Of a stretch of 64,000 nucleotides of DNA, positions 1 through 11,895 are shown piece by piece. The notes under the pieces are model-generated. The model was given only the letters and a program-made list of their open reading frames with translations. It was not told where the DNA came from and ran no database searches. The DNA is from Cryptomeria japonica (Eukaryota; Streptophyta; Pinopsida; Cupressales; Cupressaceae), in contig NC_081414.1 in NCBI RefSeq assembly GCF_030272615.1, positions 520,556,185-520,620,184 of the forward strand, in the 5' to 3' direction. How positions within the stretch are numbered: position 1 is the stretch's first letter; the number at the start of each line of letters is the position of its first letter. The position numbers and the translations under genes were made by a program.

Positions 1-292
1 ATAACCTAGACCAATTTGCTGGTAACATCAAATATGTCAACCTGATTAGACCAATAACCAAAATACCAAAACCAAGTATCCAAGCCATGTCTTCGACATA
101 ACCACATGATCTTCAGATGATAACAAGTCATCCTTAGTGCCGGTGAACAATATAACCTGTCGATGAACAATATACTGATGACTGTCCATAAGTCACTGAA
201 CATGCCAGTGAACACAATGTGCCAGTTCAACATAACCAAAGATCTCTAGAAGGATAAGTGTTGACATCAATGACAAAACTAATGCAACACAT
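1..292 (-). mobile_element. Copia LTR remnant, inverted
   Basis: Read on the minus strand this stretch has a GTGTTGCATT...CATTGATGTCAACA block, closely like the start of the Copia-1 3' LTR near 18390-18430, followed by GGT/CCGGT-rich text typical of the LTRs here. No partner LTR or coding region lies in the window, so it is either a fragment or the edge of an element extending off the left end. No coding sequence is supported. Confidence 0.45.
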
Positions 293-429
293 CCATAATA
301 CCAATAGTAATAATGCTAAAAGTAATGGTTCCCAGGATGCATCTTCTAGTTATTTATTGTGTTATTATACTGAAATCTTCATGATCTAGTGCAAGTGCAA
401 AGCTATCTTGATCAATTATTTAGAATAAA
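293..429. other. short unassigned gap
   Basis: AT-rich sequence between an LTR remnant and a chromovirus pol relic. I see no gene, repeat or site in it. Confidence 0.5.
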
Positions 430-1570
430 CTTAGGTTAAAGGAATAAATAACTTTGGAAGTCCTAAGATGTATGTTTGGAGAGATGGTATTGGTTACATA
501 TACAAATTCATATGATGTCATCTTGGTTGTAGTGTGATAATGGTATTATACCACCATTTTTAAAAAGGTAACCATTTGACCCAATTATTTTGTTGATCTA
601 AAGTGTAATAGCATATCTAGATCTTTAGGAACATAATATTAATTTTTTGTTTGGCTATTATTTGTGCATGGTATGCTGAGCTCATTCTAAGTTGAATACC
701 ATGTTTGTAGAAAATTTCTTGCCATATGCAACTAATAATAATGCGATCATGGTCATACTTAAGGAAGCAAGTATGTTATTAAGCTAGAAGATCTAATCAA
801 TAAAAAGGTGTGGGGGATGGCAGAGGAAGTATAAGGATGGCCTAGGGCTAAAAAATGTGCATATCTAGAAAGGTAGTCTATCGCCAGTAAAATTATCTAT
901 TTCTTGTTTGATTTTGGTTTTGTTTTAATGAAGTTAATTGAAATGTCAATCCATACCCTAATAGGAATAGGTAATGGTTGTAGCATTCATAGGAAGACAA
1001 CCATTTCACCTTTCTTGTGTTGACAAATCTTGCATTCCATAATTTTTTGATATTTTTCTTTATACCTTCACAAAAGATCCTTGTAGAATCTTTGATATAT
1101 TTCTAGAAAACTAGAGTGGTTGGTTGATGTTGAGGCATGCAATTAACAAAATAAAATCTATTATAGTTTTGACTTGAGAGATAGTACAAGTTGACCTCTA
1201 TGATATAAATAATCTTCATTCAAAGAGTAATTTCACTTCAGAGAAGTGCTAATGGACATTGAATGGAAGAGCCTTTGAATTTGTCCACCTTGTTTCCTTA
1301 GTGGATTATGTGCATCAAATAAAGGATGAATAATAACAATGCACACTTTTTTGTTGTTCTTCAAACTTGCAAGGTAACACATTTGCTACAATATAATCCT
1401 TTCCTTTATTGTAGGCAATCTTACAATCAAAGCTGACATCTTTGTGACCCATTTTTTTACTCAAGAGAGGAGATTTATTGTTTTAAAAAATTACTTAAGT
1501 TTATAATGGTTTATCTTGATAGAGAAGTGACTACCTTATTGGTTTACTTGTTCATTTCATAAAAGATGGC
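430..1570 (-). pseudogene. Chromovirus-type Ty3/Gypsy pol remnant (RNase H tail + integrase)
   Basis: Minus-strand translation, right to left, gives the tail of a reverse-transcriptase RNase H (KMSAFDCKIAYNKGKDYIVA near 1340-1430). It continues into the integrase zinc-binding region (NHSSFLEIYQ, then ECKICQ) and the integrase core (LPIPIRVWIDISINFI and AIDYLSRYAHFLALGHPY near 790-990). It ends in a late integrase stretch (NWVKWLPF, YHTTTKMTSYEFVY near 500-590). The HPY and RLS/YLSRYAHF wording is characteristic of plant chromoviruses rather than the Tat-like Gypsy lineage seen elsewhere here. Several stops and at least one frameshift break the frame. The first core Asp (WID) is visible. No gag, protease or LTR of this element can be seen, so it is a truncated relic. 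Confidence 0.8.
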
Positions 1571-1574
1571 TACT

Positions 1575-2505
1575 TATAGACAACTAAAATTGTCGCACGT
1601 GTCTACAAATGTCAATTTCACCAATTATTCTTCAGAATTAATATTCACCAACCATTTCAAATTAATTATTCAATTTCCCTCTTAAACATTTCCCCTACAA
1701 AATAATTTAATGATCTTAGTGTTTAATTAATCTCATTTTTCTAGTTTAATTAAATGATCTTTATTGTTTAATTAAATTTTATTTCTATGAGAACATTTCT
1801 TTAAATTATTTAATTATCTAATGATGTCCTGTCATTAAATAAATTTCATTAATTCAATGTCATTTGATCTTCATTTCAAATGAATATAATTTCCTTCCAA
1901 ATTCAATTCAAATTCAATCTAAATGACATTTCATCCCAAATTTCCTACATCACGTGGAAATTTTTAACTGCCACTGACTCTTAGTCAATTTTCAATCACA
2001 TTTTCTAACTAGTCAGTCACTTCCCCCTTTTTCAAAATCAACTTTTTCTAACTCCTTAGTCAATTTAGTTCCACTCTCAATCAAATATTTTAACTATCTA
2101 GTCATGTGAGTTATTTTCTCAATCAGATTATGTCAGAATGAGTAATTGTCTCTCACCAACTTGTCTCATTGAATCTTGACCGTTGATCAAATTTGTATTG
2201 AAATTAATCTCAACTATCAAATCAAACATTTCAAAATATACAAATTGAACATCAATCCAAGCAATATCAATAACCATTATGTTTGTAATTCTTGTGCTTA
2301 CATCTTGCAAGTTTTTGTGAAGTGTAACTTTGAAAGACATTATCCACACAAGAAGGAGAACAATGGAGGCCAAGCGCATTGGAATCAACATGGGTTTATG
2401 CATTTCATGATATCATGATGTTTTGTTGATTTCATTTGTATTCATTTATTGTCTTGTGTTTGGATTCATTTATTAGATTTAGAGGTTTGGTGGTTAGCTT
2501 TCATG
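1575..2505 (+). mobile_element. Gypsy-1 5' LTR-like region
   Basis: It opens with TATAGACAACTAAAATT, which matches the TGTAGACACCTAAAATT start of the Gypsy-2 LTR at 22294. It then runs through the same kind of ATTAATTAAAT-rich text. Near its end, GGAGAACAATGGAGGC and a TTTCATTTGTATT-type stretch resemble the final 200 bases of the Gypsy-2 LTR (38110-38290). The PBS is not recognisable, so the right boundary is approximate. Short ORFs here are not credible genes. Confidence 0.45.
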
Positions 2506-2613
2506 TCTAATATTCATGCTAAATTTCTCCGCATGTACATCTGGTGAGCTCAACATGAACATACATCTTAGTAATTTCTGAATTGTGTGTGATTTGCAGC
2601 TACAAGTATTGGA

Positions 2614-2817
2614 TTTCACAATTGCTGAAATATTTTCGCATCTAAAGTACTAATTTACACATTTGACAATGAGATTTCACACAATTGCAAAATGATTTTC
2701 GCATTTTCTACTCAAGAATTTTGCATTTTTTTAATGTAATTTTGCAATTGTTGAATGAAATTTCACATTTGTTGAATGTAATTTCGCAAACTCCTACTTA
2801 GAAATATCACATTTACA
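2614..2817. repeat. Degenerate ~22-bp tandem repeat in Gypsy-1 leader
   Basis: About ten imperfect copies of a unit close to AATTTCRCAWTTGTTGAATG follow one another, with TTTTGCAATTG and TTTTCGCATTT variants. They occupy the same position just after the LTR as the 30-bp repeats of Gypsy-2 but share no sequence with them. Confidence 0.6.
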
Positions 2818-4139
2818 AAAACAAGCATAATTTTTGAATAACATAACAGATTTTCAAAATTCAAAATGCATTGGAAAGATGATTCGTTGCTCTATACTTT
2901 GGTATAACTCATTTTTTCATAGCTATCATAGAAAATTTGGTAATTTTTTTTTAAAGTCACCCCTTCTTTTAAAAACTTCATTTTCTCATATCTTTTTCAT
3001 ACAAGATCATCTTTTAGTAAGATTTTTTTTTCAAATCTATGAGAAAATAAAAAGGAATTCACTCATAAAATGTCCCATATCATTTGGATATTATTATTTT
3101 TCATCTATCCTTCTTGTGACTAACTCAGCCTATGTCGCTTGTCCTTCATTTGATGAAGACCCCTCAGCTTAGGAACAATTTTCTTGTAGGAAAAGTGGTG
3201 GAGTTGAAACTACTAATGTGTGCTTTGCAGGAACCCTCAATTTGATTTCATCTTTTTTATGTTTTCACTTCTTGGTAGTTAACAAACATTTCATTTTTCT
3301 TAAAAGAATCAACCTCTTGTTTGAGTGTCTTGTGCTTTAGCACATTTGTTTTTCTTTTTATCCAAAATCTTAAGAGAATTATCCTCTCCCCTTGCCTTCG
3401 TGGATCTTGGGTGTAAGAGAAAATCTTAAGATTTCTTTAGAAGAGGATTCCTTGGGGATTTCGTCACCTCTTGGTTTGACCTCAAGCAGTTTTTCTCTTT
3501 GAGTCACTATATAAAAGGGTAGCAAGTGAAAACTCATCCAATTCAAAGCATATGATAGAGTGCAATCTAAATTGTGTATCCAATGGCCTTGGACCTATAA
3601 GGAGTTGTCAGAGCTTTAAGTAGGTTGCTTCGTAATTTTTTGTATGTGGAGATGTTCCTCGAAGAATTACTACAAACCATTTTGTAATTACAAGCCCAAA
3701 AACTCATACTTGATAGTTCAAGGAGTACAAATTTTACCTCGTAGATACCCCTCATCTACCTCCCATGGTAAAGAAGGATATTCTCGGTTCATAAGGTCTT
3801 TACACCTTTGGGGTAAGAGAGAAGATAAATCTTTTGTAGACCCAAATTTCTATCTATATCCCATGCATAGGTATTTTATTGTAGTCGATGCCTTATCAAG
3901 TAGTATCCTTTATAACCTTGAGTAGGACATGTACTTTATTCTAACTATTTGATAAAACCATTGTATTAATACCAACAGAGTCAGTCCACTCTTGGGTCAT
4001 TTTAGGACAGTGATGTGAAACTCTGAATTTCAGGGGAGTCCAAGTTGGTAGCCATACTATTTTCTTTGTTTTCTAATGGTTTGATCACTTAACCCATTTG
4101 AAAAATTCCCTCAAAACAACCTACACAATTTTAATTCCC
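2818..4139 (+). other. Gypsy-1 leader, non-coding
   Basis: No credible gene is present. The part from 3370 to 3900 parallels the Gypsy-2 leader at 39100-39700. Both have a TCTCCCCTTG...TTCGTG...CTTGGGTG block, then GTCACCTCT, then a TATA box, and then a GGGTAAGAGA/GGGATAAGAGA block. This supports common descent of the two leaders. Confidence 0.5.
3508..3516 (+). promoter_or_regulatory. Candidate TATA box in Gypsy-1 leader
   Basis: TATATAAAA followed by GGG sits in a block (GTCACCTCT...CTATATAAAA) that is retained in the Gypsy-2 leader at 39284. The match between two diverged copies makes chance less likely. Promoter activity is inferred only. Confidence 0.4.
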
Positions 4140-4290
4140 AAAACAAAAATAGAATTTTGCAATTGACCTTTCAATTTTTGCATTTCCCCAATGAATTTTT
4201 GCATTTGACCTCAATCTTTTTTACATTTGACTTTAATCCTTTTTGCAATTGTGAGATCCAATTTCACAATTGACTATTCAAACTAGTAAT
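4140..4290. repeat. Degenerate ~21-bp repeat (TTTTTGCATTTGACC-like)
   Basis: About six imperfect units such as AATTTTGCAATTGACC and AATTTTTGCATTTGACC follow one another. They resemble the block at 2614-2817 and suggest a second remnant of the same leader repeat. Confidence 0.5.
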
Positions 4291-5161
4291 CCAAAAGGTC
4301 ACTTAGATCACTCAATTGGGATCCAAATCATTTCCAACCTTCTGATTGATCAAGCATTTAGAGTCTATAGGTGCATCTAGTTCTCTCTTTTTGGAGTCAT
4401 CAGAGATGCAAGATATCAATTTTGCAACATATGTTCCCTCAATGTCATCTTAGCCTTAAATCAAGCTTCCAAATATTGGTGTCTTTACTATTACTTCATT
4501 ATAAGAATCATCCATTCCCAAGGAAATATAAAAAGTATAATCTTGGGATTAAAACTTAGTCATCATTTAGATACCAAGACCTCATTAAAATTTTGTCATC
4601 ACCAATCAACAAGTCCTCAAGTTTAGCCTTCATACTCATAAGTCTAGCTTAGGGTTGAAATGTTTATCAAACATCCAACCAATCCTTATCTTATTTTAGG
4701 TCAAGTTATCTTTTTAAGTATTCTTAGGTGAACATCCATAACCTTGTGCTTCTAAGTTTCTCATACTCTCATCCAAAATCTTGAAAAATTAAAAAATAAG
4801 TTTATTTTAGCTACATTATCATCCAAACTTTCAAAAATTTCAAAAAAATAGTGTTTACCTACATTCATCAGCATATTCCTAGGAGTATTTTTATGGCCTA
4901 TACATGATCAAAGAGTAAGATAAGTCAAATATGTAAAGATGCCTCTTTCATGAATGAACAAAATCATCCAATGTCTAGAAATGGCTCATTCCAAAGTGAT
5001 TCTATCAATGCCATATCTACCTCATGTGATTCCACACCAAACAGTAAATCCAATTATGACATCTTTTGAGTTCACCCCCAAGGGCTATATCCACAATATA
5101 AATCTAAGCTAATCCATTTCTTTATACAAATCCCTTATATAATTCATAAATCCTAGATCCA
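4291..5161. other. Gypsy-1 leader, no gene seen
   Basis: AT-rich sequence with scattered CATCCA/CCAATCC words. The short ORFs lack any recognisable feature. Confidence 0.5.
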
Positions 5162-6530
5162 ATGCCACCATATGCTCCATTCCCAGTCAATCCTACTTTA
5201 GAGAGCCCAATTCAAAATCTATTTTTATCATCTCAAAGCATCAAGTCCTTCCAAGAATCCCCTATACATATCCAAACTCATAACCCATGTCAGTATGATA
5301 ATCCAAAGTTAGAAGAAACAAGTCCTAGCATAAATCAAGATCAAGATACCATGATTCTCTAGTCCAATCCAGGTTTTGATCAAGATCCCACTTGTCAAGA
5401 TTATTATGAAGACCCCCTCATCCTTTTGTATTCCATCCACGATGACCCCCCTCCATCTCAAGATCAAACTGTCCTTCGAAGTCCCATTCATAATCGACTT
5501 GCTAAGAAATATCATGATATCCCTTTCATTGCATCCAATGACCCAATTCAAAATCAAGATCAAAGTACAAATTCCAATTATTCCCCTTCATGTCAAGATC
5601 AAAGTATCCCTTCATTTCCTTGTCCTAATCCACGGCATGATCCAATTTCACCTCACCCTCCCATTACCCATATCCAAGTTGTTCACAAACCCCTTATCAA
5701 ATGGGTTCCTTCACTTTTGACTGATTCATTCTAATTTATGATCATGCTAGTCCTTCCATACCCTATCCTCCTCAAAATTGACTCACGTCTTATTTCAAAA
5801 TTAATAAGTATGCCATTGCTAAAAAGATTTGTCAAAACATGCAAAATCAAGGAAAAGGGTTAGGCATATATGAACAAGGTATATTAGAACCCCCCTCATA
5901 TCAAAGTAAATCTCAATTAACATGGGCTTGGCTACATAGCTCACTCTCAAAATATTGGGGTTCCTACTAAATGCCACATTCCTCCATCTAAATCCAAGCA
6001 TACACAGTCCCTATCCTTCAAATCCATTTTGGGTCCTTGTATCTCAAAATCAAATCCTTCCTTACTTCCATTCATATTAGGACCCTACATCCTTCCATCC
6101 ACTATCCATATGATCCTTAGCTCACAATCCAATTACTCTATTATAAATCAAGATCAATAAAGACACACATCTTTGAGCACCTTCCAACCATCTACCTACA
6201 TCAACCCATCCAAAATACTTCCATATCATTCATATTCATCCATAAATCCCAGTCTGTTTGGAAACAATTTAGATGCCAAGCATAAAATCCAGAAGTCCAA
6301 AAATCCACATACATCCAAAGATCAACATGACCAGTCTAAAAGACATATCAAATCAAAGAAAAAATTGATCCAAAAGCAAAAATAAAAAAAAATTGTGTGG
6401 ATTCCTAAGTTTCTTATAGAAGCAATGCATTCTAAAGGACCACAAAGGAAAGAGAAAACAAATACCATGTAGATTCCCAAGTCACTCATAGAAGCACAAT
6501 ATCCTAAAGAAAAATCAAAATTGGCATCCA
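5162..6530 (+). pseudogene. Proline/glutamine-rich ORF relic of Gypsy-1
   Basis: From an ATG at 5162 one frame stays open to 5734, apart from a TAG at 5360. It encodes a P/S/N/Q-rich low-complexity chain (PPYAPFPVNP, SQDQ repeated four times, HDDPPPSQDQ). Downstream frames keep a lysine-rich stretch (KHKIQKSKNPHTSKDQ near 6274-6320). They also keep a duplicated WIPK(F/S)LIEA motif near 6398 and 6471, which reflects a 73-bp imperfect tandem repeat. The composition resembles the disordered part of plant Gypsy gag proteins, but no zinc knuckle or gag core can be seen, so the assignment is an inference from context. Base composition is clearly C-rich compared with the flanks. Confidence 0.35.
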
Positions 6531-8060
6531 AACTTGGTATTCACAAGGCTTCCTTCATTCCTCCATCTAAACATCTCTCACCTTTACAACTATGTCCCAA
6601 ATTCCACTATCTTAGATACACCATCACCTCCATCCATTTTAGGTCCTTATGTCTTGAAATCCACATCCAATCCTCCATCAAAATCTCAAAATCCAAAATC
6701 TGCTCATCCTCCATCATTCCACCACCCCTCAAAGTGTGTGCCAAAATTGATCTTGAAGTCATTTCTATCCACCCATGCACAAATTTTTGAACATCCTATC
6801 CATTATCCAACACCTATTTTCCATCCTTTCATACCTCCCATCCAATCCTTTGCATAAATCCTCTCCCCATTTCATCTTATCATCCATTCCATTTCCCTTT
6901 ACCATCACCCTACCAACGTCTTTGAGCATACCTTAAATAGTCATGGTCCATTGTAGCACATATTTCAAGGGTGTCATCCAAAGAACAAGATGCTTGAGTC
7001 CTTCCACCATCTCATATCATGCGTCCATTGTCTTCCAAAAAGTTTTAAAAAAATCATCACCCTGATGAAAACCTAGCAAACAGGCATCTCGTGTGACAGA
7101 TAAAAAAAAGTAAAGAGAAAGAATTCATCCAATGGTGAAAACCACTTCTTGTGGCATCTTGGGCAAGTGCCATGATGAAAACCTAACAAACAGGCATCAT
7201 GTGTTATCCATTATCATCTTACACTTTACACTTGGGGGAAAGTTTCATCCATGCTATCCTACCTACCACATCTCCCATTATCCCTAATCCACTATCCATC
7301 ACCCTATCTACATCCATATCTCCTCTTCCACCTTTGATCTTGACAAGGCTAAGTACCTTCATAACCATTACATATCATATTTGATTCACCTTATCCACAC
7401 CCTTTAGTATGTATCCCTTATCTTATCCACTTCCTCCTTCCATCATCCATTATCACCTTTAATATTGCTTATGATCCTATTTGTATCCTATCTCTATCCT
7501 ATCCTAATTCATCCCTTGATCTTGATAGAAACTAAGGAACTAAAATGCAAAACATGTTTTTTAGAATCTTCTTGACATGTCCATTATTGTGGACCGCATG
7601 TTATTCATTGCACCAAGTTGTCAGGTTTACCTCGCTATATCTAATCCCTTAGCTTGAATGAACATGTTATCTCATCATGAGATAGTCCTTGGAAATGAGA
7701 TCATCTCTGATTGCATAAGAAGCTACCTCTATCTTTCACCTTTCCATTTATGTTCCACCAATTCCTTCATAAATTCATAATGTTCTATGTCTTGCTAGAC
7801 ATTGAGGCAAATAAATATATCTTTCTTGAGAATAAATCATGACATGTCTTTTACCATAATCAGTGATCAAAACATCTTTCAAAATCTAATTTTTTTTTCA
7901 AAAAATATGAAATTACAAAAAAAATCAATAAATCTCAAAAATAAAATAAAAAAACATAAAAAGTCATGAAGAAAACCCTAAAAATTAGAAAACTAATAAA
8001 AAACCCCAAAAAATCCATTTATCATGATTCACAATAAATTATCCTTTGCAAAGACAAACA
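6531..8060. other. C-rich degenerate Gypsy-1 body
   Basis: Pyrimidine-rich text full of CATCC and TATCC words. A motif GATGAAAACCTAGCAAACAG at 7065 recurs with one change at 7172, giving an imperfect ~108-bp tandem duplication. Open frames of about 100 codons arise from the C-rich composition and show no domain. Confidence 0.45.
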
Positions 8061-9585
8061 TTTGAGCAAACACAACCATGGCATCACACAAAGCATTGAG
8101 CTTAAGAAATCATGCATCAACAAACAAATTACCAAGCTAGCCTACAACCCAACATATCAATTGCCTATCACTTTTCAACATTCTTATCAAACAACATGCC
8201 TTTACAGATACATCATTCCTAAAACAAACACCCTATTAGATATCATGTCCTAATAGATACATCTTTCCTACAATGGGAATCCTATCAAACAATCATCATA
8301 TCCAAAAACACTTATCCTTGGCAAGAAGATTAGTATGGTTGTTGACTCATTTGGTTCAGTGGGTCTCCTCTTTTATTTGATTTATCTTTACATCATGTTC
8401 CTAGGATACTCAAGGATGTCCATAAGTGACTAGAGGAGTCGGGATGGTGCATGATCCATTTTCTTTGTTTTTTGTCTATGGTTTGTTTTCATGAAATTCT
8501 AGGGCACAAGTATTTTGAGTGTATGTGTTATCATGTTCATTCGGTAGCTATCCTATACAAAAATGAAGTCAAGGATAACTATGTATGTGACTGTCACACA
8601 TACCTTGACCCTTAGTACAACCTTGGAATGGATGGATACACTCCTTGTATGCTATATGTTTGTTAATGCAGTGGCAAACCATCTACACCTTGGTGTACAA
8701 ACCTCCATTGATACATAATAAGGCTCAATGATGAAATTGTTGCACTACCTAAGAAGCACAAGAATTTGTGATAATTGCATTTCCTCATATCAATTATTCT
8801 ATCCCTCAATCAATTTAATTCCCTAACATTATTCACTTCTTAATAATCATTCTTCAGCTTCATAATATTTCATTGTTCATCTAGCCTTCATCTACCATTT
8901 GTCTTATATAGGATGTGTCCTTCCTGAAACTAGGCATTTTCATATATCATTTGCTTTATGCAAGACATCTCCTTCCTTAAACAATAGGTTATCACATCCA
9001 ATCTTTAACTAGAAAGAGGGGGCAAACTAAAAATTAGTGAATCTAATCAAAATTTTAGCCCTTTTTCTATTTGGATTGTGGCTAAATCTATTGGATTCAC
9101 CCCTCTTTCAATGTAGTGGTCTCCTAAGTAAAATTAGTGGTTTTATTATCTTAATTTGTGAAATCCTAGTTTTACAACAAGAATTACATTTTGGTTAACC
9201 CCAACTTATTTCATGCTTATTTCTGATTTATGGTCTCAGATCTAATTTGTATGCACTTAAACACTAAATTTTGCACTCATAATCATATATGTAATTGAAT
9301 TACATATATTTAGTGGTTAATTTCATTAAAAAACCTACTTTATTATTCTAAAATTAACTTGTGGGTTGCATAATGTTTCACTTCTATTTTCAAATCTGAT
9401 TTGGGTTATTTCATGAAGAAATTTTTTAAATTTCATTGGTTTTCTATTTCACATATGATTACATTGTTTCTTAGTTACATATATCAAAATCATGTGTTGG
9501 GTGATGTTTTTTTCACTTCACATTACTTCTTTTCATCCATAGTACTCTTGCATATTGCATCTTTAGAATTTCAAAGATATTTCTT
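8061..9585. other. No gene seen
   Basis: AT-rich sequence that continues the Gypsy-1 body. A poorly defined 78-codon frame at 9401 has no recognisable motif. I see no RNA gene or conserved element. Confidence 0.5.
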
Positions 9586-10119
9586 ACTTGCAAGTCATCT
9601 CTCAAAGATTTTATCCATATTGTATGTTGTTTTATGATGATATTTTTAAGAAAATGCATCACATATGTAGATCACAATAAAGCTTTCATAGACAATGATA
9701 ATCCTAGACACAATATTAAAAATTATAACACTTGTACCTCTCCTAGGGTATCTCATCTGAATGAGGAAAGAGTCAATACTCCTATCAATGATCTCTCTAA
9801 TGGAGAGCAAACATTGAAGAGAAACATGACACCATCTTCTTCTCATGTGCATACTTGCAAGTCATCTCTCAAAGATTTTATCCATATTGTATGTTGTTTT
9901 ATGATGATATTTTTAAGAAAATGCATTACATATGTAGATCACAATAAAGCTTTCATAGACAATGATAATCCTAGACACAATATTAAAAAATATAACACTT
10001 GTACCTCTCCTAGGGTATCTCATCTGAATGAGGAAAGAGTCAATACTCCTATCAATGATCTCTCTAATGGAGAGCAAACATTGAAGAGAAACATGACACC
10101 ATCTTCTTCTCATGTGCAT
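9586..10119 (+). repeat. 267-bp tandem duplication
   Basis: Copy 1 (9586-9852) and copy 2 (9853-10119) are directly adjacent and differ at only about two positions. The period of 267 is divisible by three, so the overlapping frame is preserved. Confidence 0.9.
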
Positions 10120-10269
10120 ACTCTTGAGCAAGGGGGGCAAGAGAAAAATGTTGGTACATATCAATCTCTTAAGATCCTCCTTATTCTCCTAGAGATTATC
10201 TTAATCATTAGGATATTTGTAGGGAAGATGATGTTATGCATTTTATTCATGACCTATCAACTCACATAA
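9634..10269 (+). CDS. Unrecognised 211-codon ORF containing the duplication
   Basis: The ORF starts at ATG 9634 and ends at TAA 10269. It consists of one and most of a second copy of an 89-residue unit with the motifs RKCITYVDHNKAF, SPRVSHLNEERVN and NGEQTLKRNMTPSSSH. A unique hydrophobic tail follows (LILLEIILIIRIFV), which could be a single membrane-like segment. I do not recognise a family. The surrounding sequence is decayed Gypsy-1, so this may be a fragment kept open because the duplication is in frame. There is no promoter, splice or codon-usage evidence that it is expressed. Confidence 0.25.
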   Translation: MMIFLRKCITYVDHNKAFIDNDNPRHNIKNYNTCTSPRVSHLNEERVNTPINDLSNGEQTLKRNMTPSSSHVHTCKSSLKDFIHIVCCFMMIFLRKCITYVDHNKAFIDNDNPRHNIKKYNTCTSPRVSHLNEERVNTPINDLSNGEQTLKRNMTPSSSHVHTLEQGGQEKNVGTYQSLKILLILLEIILIIRIFVGKMMLCILFMTYQLT

Positions 10270-10767
10270 AATTAAACAAAGATAAGCTTCAGATGATAAG
10301 GACCCTCCTTTCCAACCTATTTAAGAGGGCAGGAATGATGATAAAAAGGAGAAATTACCTATAAAGGGTATCCCTTCTTCATCTATGCATCCCTTTGAAT
10401 CCTCCATGTGCCCTTACAGTATTAATTTTAAATAAATTCATATAATAGTCCTTCATCCTCACAATTGAAAAATTCTTACAAGATTGGTTATAATTTAATC
10501 TCAATACAAGGTTATGGTGGACAACAACTTAGAAAATATGAACATGGAATCAAAGTCCCTATATACCCTCCTTCACGAGTAGTATCCTCAATTATGAATT
10601 AGTTTAGAATCGAGGACCCCCTTCAATTTTTGTCTTTTTCATTGCTTGAAAACCTCTAAAGCATTTCTTGAGACAACTTTTAGTCTCTTTGAATGATACC
10701 TTGGAACTCCTACTTATCAATTCTAGCGGCTCATTTCAGTATTTATGTCAACTTAGTTTTTTTTTTT
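10270..10767. other. No gene seen
   Basis: AT-rich sequence between the duplicated ORF and the palindrome array. It contains no recognisable coding or structural feature. Confidence 0.5.
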
Positions 10768-11805
10768 ACTTGTAATTTGGGTTTTTAAACCCTAATTACA
10801 AGTCATTTTTATTTTTCATTAATAGTTGCACTTTGGTTTTTAAAACCCGATGTGCAATTGGATACACATTGGGTTTCAAAACCCGAAGTGCAACTCATTT
10901 TTGCATACAAACTCAAATTTATGTTTTTGATTTTTGAGTTCTTTTTGAACTTTTTATATTAATTCTATTTCTTTCAGGTTTTATTTAATTTCATTTGCAA
11001 TTTTTTTTGTCCTCCTATTCATGCCTTTGAGTCTTTTGGTTTCTGGCAACAACATCTTGTGTCCAGTTTTTAGTTTGATTTAGCAAGTATTGTATATTCT
11101 GAATTTTGCTTAGGGTTTTTGTTCTTTTCATTTGCTTTTCTTCTCAATAATTTGTCAATAGCATCGTGCTGAGCAGAGCTTGCTTTCCAATCAAAACTGT
11201 GCAGTGTTGATCAGAGAGAAAGCTCCCCTTAACATCTCACTAATAGTAGTGACAACCTCAAAATAACAATGTAGTCCAGATTTCAAACCCTTGCCAACAA
11301 ATGTTTTCTGTTGGATGGGTTTGAACCCTGTCCTACATGTTGATTGCCATGTTTTTGTCGTTGTTGGTCGAGTTTCAAACCTCAGCCAACAATGAAGGCC
11401 CTTACTCTTGAAAGTCAATACCAATACATGTTAGTCGGGGTTTGAAATCCAACCAATATGTACAAGGTTTTGGTCGGGTTTCAAACACCGACCAACATAA
11501 AATGAACTACCAATGTTGTTCATCGATTTTTAAAATCCAATGAACAACTGAACTTTCCCCATTTTTGTTCGTTGTGTTTTAAAACCCTATGAAGACATTT
11601 ATATGATTTACGTGTTTTTCTCTAAACTTGCAAATCATGTTTCAAAGCCCAAGTTGCATCTTGAATCCCCATACTTGCAAATAAGGTTTTGCATCTTTGG
11701 TTGCTTTAATCCTATAAACTCATAAATCAGGTTTTAAAACCTTATTTGCAAGTTTTCAGCCATATTGTATAGTATTTATCAAGTTTTAAAACTCGATTCA
11801 CAAGT
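10768..11805 (+). repeat. Palindrome array A (GGGTTTNAAACCC core)
   Basis: At least ten imperfect palindromes of 26-36 bp share a GGGTTT...AAACCC centre but have different outer arms, each pairing with its own partner. Clear units lie at 10768-10803 (arms ACTTGTAATT/AATTACAAGT), 10826-10857 (TTGCAC/GTGCAA), 10863-10892, 11310-11336, 11363-11390 (GTTGG/CCAAC), 11431-11456, 11470-11495 (TTGGTCGG/CCGACCAA), 11515-11548 (GTTGTTCAT/ATGAACAAC) and 11718-11753 (core AGGTTTTAAAACCT). Another at 11782-11793 is mostly core. Weaker units lie near 11567 and 11625. The ORF relic begins 90 bases after the array. Confidence 0.8.
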
Positions 11806-11895
11806 CTTCTCACATGATGAGTTTTTCTAACACCAGTGAGGTTTAACCATACAATTCTACAACATGAAATGCCAATGCCATCACCCAATAAAAGT

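Noticed and set aside
5309-5720. 84- and 114-codon frames overlapping the P/Q-rich relic
   Set aside because: They are alternative frames of the same low-complexity sequence. The frame at 5162-5734 has the more protein-like composition.
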